In this document: one piece after another, positions 16,616-24,939 of the stretch
How the letters are laid out: the number at the start of each line of letters is the position of its first letter
How positions within the stretch are numbered: the first letter of the stretch is position 1
From: CAYMPW01 sp964392725
GTDB lineage: Archaea > Thermoplasmatota > Thermoplasmata > Methanomassiliicoccales > Methanomethylophilaceae
Reading direction: 5' to 3'
Length of the DNA stretch: 36,653 nucleotides
NCBI GenBank assembly: GCA_964392725.1
Contig: CAYMPW010000014.1
Location: 1-36,653 of the forward strand
Translations under genes and position numbers: made by a program
Notes under the pieces: generated by a model
Database searches by the model: none
What the model saw: only the letters and a program-made list of their open reading frames with translations
What the model was told of the DNA's origin: nothing

Positions 16616-18613
16616 ATGAATTTCAAAAATTCCAATTTCGGGGGGGGGGGGCTTCTGATAAACTCTTCCTCAAACAAATTTAAAATTTTTCTATCGATCG
16701 CAGTAGTATTCATGTTCGTAACAACCGCCTTCGCGGTTGTTGTTGATGATATTGAAGTGGATGGTACAACTCCAACTACGCAATGGTCTAATGAGAATTA
16801 CAGAGATACCGGATGGGCGAGTAATTACAAAGATAATGAAGGTCCTTTTACAATTTCCGACGCAGCTGATTTGGCACAATTAGCTTTTATTGTAAATTCA
16901 TATAATAAGACTTCAAACCCCGAAGCTAATTTTAGTGGAAAAATCATAAAAATTGATGGTGAAGTCGATCTTATCGATTTAAGCGAGCATCTCTGGACCC
17001 CTATAGGAATATATGATTATGTGAATAATAGTAAATCTTTCAGCGGAACATTCGACGGAAACGAAAAGACAATAACAGGTCTTACAATATCCACTGATTC
17101 AGGAGCATCAGGATACGCAGCAGGTCTTTTCGGATATATCGAGGGCGGAACCGTAAAGAATGTAAATCTAGTAAATACGAATATTACATCTTCCAAAGAT
17201 CATGTCGGCGGAATAGCAGGATACAGCGAAAATGGATCCATTCAGAACTGTACGAACACAGGAGACACATCTATATCAGTACCAAGTAATTCAGATTACT
17301 CCCGCGTAGGAGGAATAGTCGGAAACAACAATGGTGGAACCGTTCAAGGTTGTAATAACACCGGAACAATAGAAGCATCAGGTACCGGAGTAACAAACTG
17401 CGCAGGCGGAATAGTCGGGTACAATCAGTATGCAATCGTTCAGGACAGTTACAATACCGGAACCATAGAAGCATCAGGCGGAACATCCAACTACGCAGGC
17501 GGGATAGTCGGATATAATGAGGGAAACGTTCTGAACTGTTACAATAAGAATACCGGAACCATAGAAGCATCAGGTACCGGAACAAACAACGCAGGCGGAA
17601 TAGCCGGAATTGTTGATGGTGGAAAGATTCATAACTGTTACAATATAGGTACCGGAACCCCAACCGTAAAAGCATCAGGTGAAACAAATACCAATTACGC
17701 AGGTGGAATAGTCGGAGATGTTGAAAATGGAACAACTAAGAACTGTTACAATACCGCAACCGTAGAAGCATCAAGTACCGGAGCAAACGACAACCACGCA
17801 GGCGGAATAGCCGGAATTGTTATTGATGGAAAGACTCAGAACTGTTACAATGTCGGAACAATAGAAGCATCAGGTACCGGAGTAACAAACTGCGCAGGCG
17901 GAATAGTCGGGTACAATCAGTATGCAACAGTTAACTATTGTTATTGGGAAGGCATTGATGAAGACACTCCTCCGTGCGTAGGACATGGAACTGCAGGAGA
18001 TGATTGTATTCACTTCGGATCAACGATTATAGACGGAAATTATACTCTTTCAGAAGCGAGCATACACTCACAAAGCACTTCACTCTTAAAAACATTGAAT
18101 GAAAATGTAATTGAACTCAATGATGGAGAAAACGAAAAATTGAATGCTTGGAAGCAAGGTGTAGGAACCAACAGTGGTCCTGAACTTACCAATTCACCAC
18201 CGAATCCTTCAGAACCAGAAGATCCATCAACACCGGGTGATCCATTAAATCCCGATAATCCATCTTCAGCAACACACAAAGTAACCTTCCCGCCGTTAAG
18301 CGGTGAAGGTTACAGTATCAGAACATCTTCAACAACAATATCAAATGAATTATCATTCTCCATATTCGTTGAAGGAGGATATTCTCTCGGTAACGTCACA
18401 GCATCCAACGGAGAAGTACAATACATGGGAGGAGGATCTTACATTCTCAAGAACGTAACATCCGATACTCAAGTATACGTAAACGTAATGAAAACAACAT
18501 CCAACATTGATAACAGCGGAATGGAAACGGTTCTCGTCGCCATCGCAGCATTGGTGGTAGTTATTCTTTTACTCCTCGCATATGCATGGATAGTAAAGAA
18601 AGATCAGGACTAA
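16616..18613 (+). CDS. GLUG-repeat adhesin-like surface protein 1 (poly-G tract in frame)
   Basis: A 665-residue secreted, membrane-anchored protein. Residues 9-12 are four glycines encoded by a G12 run. A signal peptide follows (KFKIFLSIAVVFMFVTTAFA, cleavage probably after TAFA near residue 41). Nine GLUG-type units come next, each GGI(V/A)G-Y-x-x-x-G-x-(V/I)-x-N-C-Y-N-x-G, then a proline-rich spacer (about 525-555). Last come a conserved C-terminal domain and one transmembrane helix (about 638-658) with a short KKDQD tail inside the cell. GLUG repeats occur in surface adhesin-like proteins of gut methanogens and bacteria. The gene has its own promoter and terminator. It is paired with a paralogue downstream that shares promoter, signal peptide, C-terminal domain and terminator. 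Confidence 0.85.
   Translation: MNFKNSNFGGGGLLINSSSNKFKIFLSIAVVFMFVTTAFAVVVDDIEVDGTTPTTQWSNENYRDTGWASNYKDNEGPFTISDAADLAQLAFIVNSYNKTSNPEANFSGKIIKIDGEVDLIDLSEHLWTPIGIYDYVNNSKSFSGTFDGNEKTITGLTISTDSGASGYAAGLFGYIEGGTVKNVNLVNTNITSSKDHVGGIAGYSENGSIQNCTNTGDTSISVPSNSDYSRVGGIVGNNNGGTVQGCNNTGTIEASGTGVTNCAGGIVGYNQYAIVQDSYNTGTIEASGGTSNYAGGIVGYNEGNVLNCYNKNTGTIEASGTGTNNAGGIAGIVDGGKIHNCYNIGTGTPTVKASGETNTNYAGGIVGDVENGTTKNCYNTATVEASSTGANDNHAGGIAGIVIDGKTQNCYNVGTIEASGTGVTNCAGGIVGYNQYATVNYCYWEGIDEDTPPCVGHGTAGDDCIHFGSTIIDGNYTLSEASIHSQSTSLLKTLNENVIELNDGENEKLNAWKQGVGTNSGPELTNSPPNPSEPEDPSTPGDPLNPDNPSSATHKVTFPPLSGEGYSIRTSSTTISNELSFSIFVEGGYSLGNVTASNGEVQYMGGGSYILKNVTSDTQVYVNVMKTTSNIDNSGMETVLVAIAALVVVILLLLAYAWIVKKDQD
16640..16651 (+). 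repeat. G12 homopolymer tract within the adhesin 1 N-terminus
   Basis: Twelve consecutive G's encode Gly9-Gly12, just before the signal peptide. The frame is kept only when the length is a multiple of three, so gain or loss of one G would abolish export and translation. A tract this long is prone to slipped-strand changes. Confidence 0.9.
17362..17435 (+). repeat. Exact 74-base direct repeat, copy 1
   Basis: These 74 bases are identical to 17854-17927. The offset is 492 bases, exactly 164 codons, so recombination between the copies would remove or add 164 residues of GLUG repeats without changing the frame. Shorter near-repeats fill the rest of the region. Confidence 0.95.
17854..17927 (+). 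repeat. Exact 74-base direct repeat, copy 2
   Basis: Second copy of the repeat at 17362-17435, identical over all 74 bases. The perfect identity compared with the diverged neighbouring repeat units suggests recent duplication or gene conversion. Confidence 0.95.
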
Positions 18614-18631
18614 ACTTCAAACAAAACAAAC

Positions 18632-18663
18632 GAGGGTTAACACCCTCACCTTCATTTTTATTT
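18632..18663 (+). terminator. Terminator of adhesin gene 1
   Basis: GAGGGT (18632-18637) pairs with ACCCTC (18642-18647) around a TAAC loop and is followed by a T-rich stretch. The same hairpin and flanks recur after the second adhesin gene at 20274-20289. Confidence 0.75.
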
Positions 18664-18679
18664 CAATCTTTTTCAATCT

Positions 18680-18733
18680 TTCTTTGAAAATACAATACCC
18701 GTAAAATCATTTGGCTAAAATTTTATTAAATAC
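18680..18733 (+). promoter_or_regulatory. Adhesin gene 2 promoter (copy of gene 1 promoter)
   Basis: Nearly identical to 16533-16586, including the AAATTTTATTAAATAC TATA region at about 18718-18733. It lies 30 bases before the conserved ATG at 18763, so the gene should still be transcribed even though its frame is broken. Confidence 0.6.
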
Positions 18734-18762
18734 CTAAATCGCATCTTCGAATTCAGATTAAA

Positions 18763-20249
18763 ATGAATTTCAAAAATTCCAAATTTAGGGGGGGGGGCTT
18801 CTGATAAACTCTTCCTTAAACAAATTTAAATTTTTTTTATCAATCGCAGTAGCATTTATGTTCGTAACAACTGCCTTCGCGGTTGTTGTTGATGATGTTG
18901 AAGCAGATGCAACTTCACCGTGGGAAGGTGAAGGAACCGAAGGATCTCCATATCTTATAAAATCTGTAGATGATTTGGAAGCATTAGCAACCAATGTTAA
19001 TAATGAAACATATAAAGGGACTGGCTTCTTCAAACTCACCGCAGATCTTGATTTAACAGGCAAAGAATGGACTCCGATCGGACATTATAATTCAAATTTA
19101 TTTAAAGGAAAGTTCAACGGGAACTCTCATATGATAACAGGTTTAACAATCATGTCCGGAGATTGTGGTGGTCTTTTTGGAGGGATAGGTGAAGGAGCTG
19201 TTGTAAAAAATTTAGGATTGGTAAATACCAATATTACTTGTTCCCCGAGTGACGGAGGGAGTATCATAGTAGCAGGCGGAATAGTCGGATACAATAATGG
19301 AGGGACCATTCAGAACTGTTACAATACTGGAATCGGGACAATAACAGTATCGGGTACACCGATAGAAAATGAATCAGTAGACTCAAAGAATTCAGCAGGT
19401 GGAATAGCCGGATATAATGGTGGAATAATTCAGAACTGTTACAATACCATAAATATAACAGCAACAGGTAATTTGAAAACCAACCTTGAAGGAGGGATAA
19501 CGGGAATTATCAAGCAAGGGATCGTTCGGAACTGTTATAATACCGGAAATATGTCTGCATCTGGTGAAGGGGGTAATGCAGCCGGGGGAATAATAGGTAT
19601 GATCGATGGTAGTGCAACAGTTCAGAACTGTTATTGGTTGAATTCTGACAATAAGAACATCGAATGCATAGGAAACGATACTGATCCCACCATGGCTACC
19701 AAATGCAATTTCTTCTCAACGAAAACACTTGGAGATTTCACGCTCGATGGTAATATTTCTGGATCTCCTACAGGTTCATTGAAGAATGCTTTGAATGAAT
19801 ACGTGACGACTGATGGTACGACAGAATTAAAGGCATGGAAAATAGATCCTTCAACATACGGCCCATATCTCGAAGGAATGAAACCAATCATACCCGAAGT
19901 CCCACCAACCCCGGAAGATCCTTCATCATATAACGTAACCTTCCCATCAGGCGAAGGATACAGCGTACGTTACAACTCAACAACAATCTCGAATGAATTA
20001 CCATTCTCAATCTTTGTTGAAGAAGGATACACTCTCGGTAATGTTACAGCATCCAACGGAGAAGTCCAATACATGGGCGGAGGATCATATGTTCTCAAGA
20101 ACGTAACATCAGATTCTCAAGTATACGTAAACGTAATGAAAACAACATCCAACATCGACAACAGTGGAACAGAAACAGTTCTCGTTGCCGTCGCAGCATT
20201 GGCGGTTGTTGTTCTCTCAATCCTTGCGTACGCATTGATAAAGAAGTAA
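18763..20249 (+). CDS. GLUG-repeat adhesin-like surface protein 2, frame OFF at poly-G tract
   Basis: Paralogue of the upstream adhesin. The conserved start at 18763 reads MNFKNSKF, then the G tract, but with ten G's the frame runs into a TGA at 18802-18804 after 13 codons. With eleven G's it would continue as LLINSSLNKFKFFLSIAVAF and the TAFA signal-peptide end, then five GLUG units, a short proline-rich linker, the shared C-terminal domain and a transmembrane helix, about 496 residues in all. Without the shift, the first usable start in the long frame is an ATG at 18858, inside the signal peptide; no ATG, GTG or TTG occurs before it in that frame, so that product would lack most of the export signal. 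The state is either phase-OFF or a homopolymer sequencing error. Confidence 0.8.
18788..18797 (+). repeat. G10 homopolymer tract causing the frame break in adhesin 2
   Basis: Ten G's following AAATTTA. The surface-protein frame requires a length of 8, 11 or 14. The tract sits at the same codon position as the G12 tract of gene 1. Confidence 0.9.
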
Positions 20250-20273
20250 AACCAAACTTCAAACTAAACAAAC

Positions 20274-20300
20274 GAGGGTTAATACCCTCACCTTCATTTT
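20274..20300 (+). terminator. Terminator of adhesin gene 2
   Basis: GAGGGT (20274-20279), loop TAAT, ACCCTC (20284-20289), then a T-rich tail. It matches the gene 1 terminator except in the loop. Confidence 0.75.
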
Positions 20301-20331
20301 TATTCCAATCTTCTTCAATCTCTATCCCAAT

Positions 20332-21579
20332 TCAAATCAATGATTCATCCAACAGGAATCTTCTGACACCCACAGTCATTATTCCTTCCTCATCCACCCA
20401 TGGTTTTTCGTCTCCGTTCACCACGATTATTTTTCTGAATGAATCTCTGATATTCAAAAAAGGTCTGATCTCCTGATTATGTTTCTCGGAATCCGGAATC
20501 GAATATGCAGATTGAATATAGATACGATCATTACCTTTGTTCACAATGAAATCAATCTCCAGTTGGGTATATTTGGGATTGTTATCTTTTGTAGTACGCA
20601 CGGTTACCACGCCGACATCTACGGAGTATCCTCTGGACCTGAGCTCGTTATAGATTATATTCTCCATCAAATGTGTTGGTTCTTGCTGTCTGTAACCCAA
20701 CCATGCGTTCCTCAAACCCACATCTACGATATAATACTTGGAAATGGAATCAAAGTACTTTCTGCCTTTAACATCATATCTTTGCAATCTCTCAAACAAA
20801 AACGAATCCAAAAACAGATCCAAATATCTGTCAACGGTTTTATTGTCTACTTTCTTTCTATTTGCGGTAAACATCGTGTTGGCAATCTTGGAAACATTTG
20901 TCAAAGAACCTGTTGAAGAACACATCGCACTCATAAGAGAATCCAATGAATCAGGATTACGGACGTCGTTTCTCTCTTTGATATCCAAAAGATATACTGA
21001 TTTTACAAGTCCCATCAGATATTCTTCTTTATGACTGTCAGTGAAACCTACGGTTTCCGGCATTCCGCCATAACGCATGAACTCTTCCCAAGCCTGCTCT
21101 TCCGGACCTTCGTACACAGACAGGTATTCCGAGAATGATAAGGGATAAACACGTATTTCCTCGCTTCTTCCTCTGAATTCGGTAACGATATCTTTGGATA
21201 GAAATTTGGAATCGTTGCATATAACGTAAACATCGGTTTCCGGGAGGTGCATCAAACCGTTGACCAAATCCACGAATCCGTCTACGTGTTGAATTTCATC
21301 TATCAGGATATAGAATTTATCGGTTTTTCCGGACATTGTTTCTTTGATATGTTGATAGAGTTTGTTACGATCACGAAGATCGATATTGGAAAAATCCTCT
21401 AAATCCACAGCTATGATATGATCTTCGGGAACTCCGTTTTTCAAAAGATGGTTTCTGAATAATGTGAATAAAAGATATGATTTTCCGGACCTTCTTATTC
21501 CCGTTATTACTTTAACCAGACCATCGAATTCTCTCTCGATCAATTTCTCCAAATATCTGCTACGTACAATCTCTTTCAT
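20332..21579 (-). CDS. AAA ATPase with C-terminal DUF4143-type domain (second copy)
   Basis: A 415-residue P-loop ATPase of the same architecture as the gene at 1602-2813 but strongly diverged. Walker A GIRRSGKS is at 27-34, Walker B ILIDE at 91-95, and VICNDSKFLS near 133 takes the sensor region. The C-terminal half contains LEIDFIVNKG and YIQSAY, the same position as the nuclease-like core in the other copy, again without the catalytic lysine. It stands alone, converges with adhesin gene 2, and has a palindromic promoter. Function unknown. Confidence 0.85.
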   Translation of the reverse strand: MKEIVRSRYLEKLIEREFDGLVKVITGIRRSGKSYLLFTLFRNHLLKNGVPEDHIIAVDLEDFSNIDLRDRNKLYQHIKETMSGKTDKFYILIDEIQHVDGFVDLVNGLMHLPETDVYVICNDSKFLSKDIVTEFRGRSEEIRVYPLSFSEYLSVYEGPEEQAWEEFMRYGGMPETVGFTDSHKEEYLMGLVKSVYLLDIKERNDVRNPDSLDSLMSAMCSSTGSLTNVSKIANTMFTANRKKVDNKTVDRYLDLFLDSFLFERLQRYDVKGRKYFDSISKYYIVDVGLRNAWLGYRQQEPTHLMENIIYNELRSRGYSVDVGVVTVRTTKDNNPKYTQLEIDFIVNKGNDRIYIQSAYSIPDSEKHNQEIRPFLNIRDSFRKIIVVNGDEKPWVDEEGIMTVGVRRFLLDESLI

Positions 21580-21586
21580 ATCCTAC

Positions 21587-21628
21587 TCCAAATTTACTAC
21601 ATTTTTGTATTGAATTTGGAATATATAA
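21587..21628 (-). promoter_or_regulatory. Palindromic operator and TATA box of second DUF4143 ATPase
   Basis: TCCAAATTTACTACA (21587-21601) and TGTATTGAATTTGGA (21606-21620) are inverted repeats with two mismatches. The minus-strand TATA box (TTATATAT, 21621-21628) abuts the distal arm. The layout is the same as upstream of the first DUF4143 gene but the sequence is different. The remaining stretch to 21773 holds the helicase promoter. Confidence 0.6.
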
Positions 21629-21773
21629 TGTTGATGCACTCTGTGGTATTTTTGAATTCAGAGAAATGAAATAACCCTGAACACACAATTTATTTCACAT
21701 CCAATGAAACTGATAACTACTTTCGGATAACTGTACCCAACTGTTATAACCAACTTGTAGCTATAGAAGTTTC

Positions 21774-23861
21774 ATGCGCGGTCTTTTCTGTAATTATTGT
21801 AAAAGTCTTATGCCCCCTGGATCGGAAAAATGCAGGGTATGCGGCAGAAAAATAGACGATGATTCTGAAAGCAACCAGATGTGTTTCGGAGACAATGTTA
21901 CATTCAAAGAAAAGAAAGTCGAAGCTCCCAAAGAACTTCATGACAACAAAGACGCGCCTTATTTCCCATACATTCCAAGACCTAATCAAATGGATATTGT
22001 CAGCAGTATGAGAGATGCGTTGGATTCCTCCAAACATATCGTTGTGGAATCCGGTACCGGAACAGGTAAAACAATCGTGTCTCTCGCAGCTGCTTTGGAA
22101 CACGCCAAAAAACGCGGAAAAAGAGTAATTTATCTTACACGTACAATTTCACAGAGCGATCAGGTTATGAAAGAACTGCGTTCAATATCCGAACTCAGAC
22201 CCGTAACCGGAATAGCAATAACGGGAAGAGGAAAATCATGTCCGCTTCTTCGTACTTTGGACGATTACGAAAATATTCCTCCACAGGTTCTTTCAAGCTT
22301 GTGCGAAGAACGTAAAAAGAAGAGTATGCAAGGTGTAGCCGGAGGATGCAGATTCTTTGATAGATTGAAAGTTGAACTTCCGGATATCGTGAACTATGCT
22401 CAATCGAATTTACCATCAAGCGAAGTTTTGGATAATTATTGTGAGAAATCAAATGTTTGTCCTTATGAAGCCAAGAAAGCTTTGATGAAAGACGCCGATG
22501 TAGTGGTTGTACCGTATGTACACATCTTATCCGAAGATATCAGATCCAATCTTCTTTCAAACATGGGTGTCGGCGAAGAAGAGGATTATGAAAAATCGAT
22601 TGTTTTGATTGTCGATGAAGCCCACAATATAATCGATGCCGCGAGAGAAACTGAAAGTTTCACGATTCCTATGAAACTCATCGAAGCTGCATTGGATGAA
22701 ACTACGACTCTTAGAGACCCGGATGTCTACGAAGATGTAAAACTCAGAGATTTTATTGCATATCTTCGTATGACTTTGAGGTCATTCGCAAACGAATATC
22801 TCACTTTAAAAGTTCATGAATACAAATTAAAAGACGATATTCTTGAAACCCGTTTGATGGAACGTTTTAAAATTACACGCAGTAATTTGGAAACAGCCAT
22901 TGACAGAATCATTGATTTGGGTGAAGCCAGAAGCGATTTGATGATGGATAAAGGGGAAAACAGAATCTCCGATATCTACAATCTTGGTATTAATCTAAAA
23001 TTATGGATTTGTTCGCCTCGCGGCGGATTTATACGCTCGATTAAAGCAGGCCCTGAGGGAGAATTCTTCTCTGCCGCATGTATCGATCCCAACAACATTA
23101 CATCGTTTATGAGAAGTTTGAACGGTGCGATCCACATGTCTGGAACTTTGCAACCTTTGGATCAATACGTTCGTGTTATGGGTCTTCCGAAGGATACCGT
23201 AATGCAAATTCATCCTTCACCCTTCCCCAAAGAAAACCGTTCTGTTGTTTACATGAACAACGTAACCACAAGTTACAAAGAAATGAATCAGGATCCCAGT
23301 ATTTTTTCCAGAATGGAGAAAAATATTGCAAAAATGTGTAATGCAGTGGATAAAAACACACTTGTTTTCTTCCCGTCTTATGCAATGATGGCAAAAATGA
23401 AGCCGTTCCTGGAACGCGATGTCAATCAAACCATGTATTGGGAAGAAGCCCGTCAACAAAAACGTACGATGGCATTGTTGGATCGTTTCCGCAAAGGTTC
23501 AAGCGGTGTATTCTTCACGGTTATGGGCGGTTCGATCGCAGAAGGAATAGATTTCCCCGGAGATGAGTTATGTTTTGCCATTATTGTAGGTATACCGTAT
23601 CCACCACCGTCTTTGGAATCCAACGCAATGTCGGATTTGTTTGATGCACGTTACGGAAATTGGATGGGTTGGAAATACACATTCGAAGTTCCCGCAATAA
23701 GAAAAATGCAACAGGCAATCGGCCGTTTAATCAGAACCGAGACCGATCGCGGTATGGCGGTTATCATGGATTCGAGGATGTCTAAATATACTTCTAAGTT
23801 TGATGCGGTTCTTACAACGGATCCCGTCGGAGATGTGGTTCGTTTCTTTGAACAGAAGTGA
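21774..23861 (+). CDS. XPD/Rad3-family DNA helicase with N-terminal zinc ribbon
   Basis: A 695-residue superfamily 2 ATP-dependent helicase of the XPD/DinG group, acting 5'-3' in DNA repair or processing. Residues 6-23 form a CxxC...CxxC zinc ribbon not found in typical archaeal XPD. Walker A SGTGTGKT is at 93-100 and the DEAH box at 281-284. Cys156, Cys177, Cys192 and Cys229 (CPYEA) fit the four ligands of the 4Fe-4S cluster. The C-terminal motor has GGSIAEGIDFPGD and QAIGRLIRTETDRG (motif VI). A TTATAAC box about 30 bases upstream and no ribosome binding site suggest a leaderless mRNA. The BASS transporter gene follows at or just after its stop codon. Confidence 0.9.
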   Translation: MRGLFCNYCKSLMPPGSEKCRVCGRKIDDDSESNQMCFGDNVTFKEKKVEAPKELHDNKDAPYFPYIPRPNQMDIVSSMRDALDSSKHIVVESGTGTGKTIVSLAAALEHAKKRGKRVIYLTRTISQSDQVMKELRSISELRPVTGIAITGRGKSCPLLRTLDDYENIPPQVLSSLCEERKKKSMQGVAGGCRFFDRLKVELPDIVNYAQSNLPSSEVLDNYCEKSNVCPYEAKKALMKDADVVVVPYVHILSEDIRSNLLSNMGVGEEEDYEKSIVLIVDEAHNIIDAARETESFTIPMKLIEAALDETTTLRDPDVYEDVKLRDFIAYLRMTLRSFANEYLTLKVHEYKLKDDILETRLMERFKITRSNLETAIDRIIDLGEARSDLMMDKGENRISDIYNLGINLKLWICSPRGGFIRSIKAGPEGEFFSAACIDPNNITSFMRSLNGAIHMSGTLQPLDQYVRVMGLPKDTVMQIHPSPFPKENRSVVYMNNVTTSYKEMNQDPSIFSRMEKNIAKMCNAVDKNTLVFFPSYAMMAKMKPFLERDVNQTMYWEEARQQKRTMALLDRFRKGSSGVFFTVMGGSIAEGIDFPGDELCFAIIVGIPYPPPSLESNAMSDLFDARYGNWMGWKYTFEVPAIRKMQQAIGRLIRTETDRGMAVIMDSRMSKYTSKFDAVLTTDPVGDVVRFFEQK

Positions 23862-23875
23862 TTACTGTGACAATA

Positions 23876-24784
23876 ATGTCGGTATTATCAAACGTAAGGG
23901 TTTGGATTTTAGCCGCAATCATTTGTGGTTTTGCATTAGGTCCGTTGGGAGAATGGTCTTCGTATGCACTTATTGTCGCGCTTATCGTAATGATGACACT
24001 GTCTTTGGATGGTTTGGAATTCCATGCAAAAGATTTTCGTGAAAACAAAAAAGGAATTGCGTTAGGCGTTCTGTTTTGTTTCGGCGTAGCAGTTGTAATT
24101 ACAATGTTGCTCGGACTTCCGTTTTATAATTCATATCACGAAGTTTGGCTTGGATGGGTTTTATTGGCATCCATACCCTGTGCGGTCTCCGTAGTAACAT
24201 CCACATTTTTATTGAAAGGCAATACAAAACTCTCGGTTCTTACGCTTACGGTAATCTACTTGGCATCTCTTGTAATCACACCGGTTCTTGCGATGATTTT
24301 CTTTGACGGTTTACTTAGTCCATTGATGATTTTGAAGTATGTTTTACTCTTTGTGGCTCTTCCGATCATTCTTTCGATACCCGTGAAAAAATTAAACCTT
24401 CCAAAAATAGCCAGAACAATGTTAATCAACATTTCATTCTTTGTTTTGGTCGGTATCGCTTTCGCTTCCAACCGTAACTTCTTCTTTACGGAACCATGGT
24501 TAGTATTGTCGATAATCATATTGATTTTGATTCGCCTGATCATTCTCACCTTTATCCCAGATTTTATCATGAAAAAGAAGGATATTCCAAGAGAAAACAG
24601 AATGGTATATGTGTTCATGTCTTTCTGGAAAAATACAGGAATGGGAACTGCGATGGCGGGAATTTTGTTTGTTGATTCTCCGCTTGTTGCGTTACCCTGT
24701 GCCATTGCGGTTGTGATAGATATGATATGGTTTATCTTCATTCTCTCATATTATGAAGATAAAACCGTCAAATCGATAGCTTGA
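23876..24784 (+). CDS. BASS-family (bile acid:sodium symporter-like) transporter
   Basis: An integral membrane protein of about 302 residues with nine to ten hydrophobic segments. Features typical of the BASS superfamily are LASIPCAVSVVTSTFLLKGN near the middle and FWKNTGMGTAMAGILFVDSPL near the end. Members move bile acids, pantoate, sulfate, arsenite or other organic anions with sodium; the substrate here is unknown. I take the ATG at 23876 because GTGAC sits four bases before it. A GTG at 23858 overlapping the helicase stop (GTGA) and a GTG at 23867 are possible earlier starts. Either way it is co-transcribed with the helicase. Confidence 0.75.
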   Translation: MSVLSNVRVWILAAIICGFALGPLGEWSSYALIVALIVMMTLSLDGLEFHAKDFRENKKGIALGVLFCFGVAVVITMLLGLPFYNSYHEVWLGWVLLASIPCAVSVVTSTFLLKGNTKLSVLTLTVIYLASLVITPVLAMIFFDGLLSPLMILKYVLLFVALPIILSIPVKKLNLPKIARTMLINISFFVLVGIAFASNRNFFFTEPWLVLSIIILILIRLIILTFIPDFIMKKKDIPRENRMVYVFMSFWKNTGMGTAMAGILFVDSPLVALPCAIAVVIDMIWFIFILSYYEDKTVKSIA

Positions 24785-24849
24785 TTTTCGTAAATCAACA
24801 TGAAAAACAGCGGTTATCTTAAATATGGATAATATATCGGGGAAAATAG

Positions 24850-24937
24850 GCGGAGGTAGCTAAGTCTGGCCCACGGCGCCGGTCTTGAAAACCGGTGGTG
24901 TCTCACCTCGGGAGTTCGAATCTCTCCCTCCGCGCCA
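24850..24937 (+). tRNA. tRNA-Ser (anticodon UGA), CCA encoded
   Basis: Acceptor arms GCGGAGG (24850-24856) and CCTCCGC (24927-24933) pair fully. The anticodon stem CCGGT/ACCGG encloses CTTGAAA with anticodon TGA at 24886-24888. The long variable arm (GGTG/CACC) marks class II. The T loop is TTCGAAT. The discriminator base is G (24934), followed by an encoded CCA (24935-24937). There is no intron. A TTAAATATGG box about 30 bases upstream is the likely promoter. It reads UCA and related serine codons. Confidence 0.97.
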
Positions 24938-24939
24938 TC

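Noticed and set aside
17200..17940. Regularly spaced similar motifs in the adhesin gene, resembling a CRISPR-like array
   Set aside because: The spacing is a multiple of three, the frame is open throughout and translates to GLUG repeats. The repeats are imperfect and there are no unique spacers or leader.
18858..20249. Treating adhesin gene 2 as a complete 463-residue gene starting at 18858
   Set aside because: That ATG lies inside the signal peptide region; the paralogue shows the true start is upstream at the position equivalent to 18763, across the G tract.
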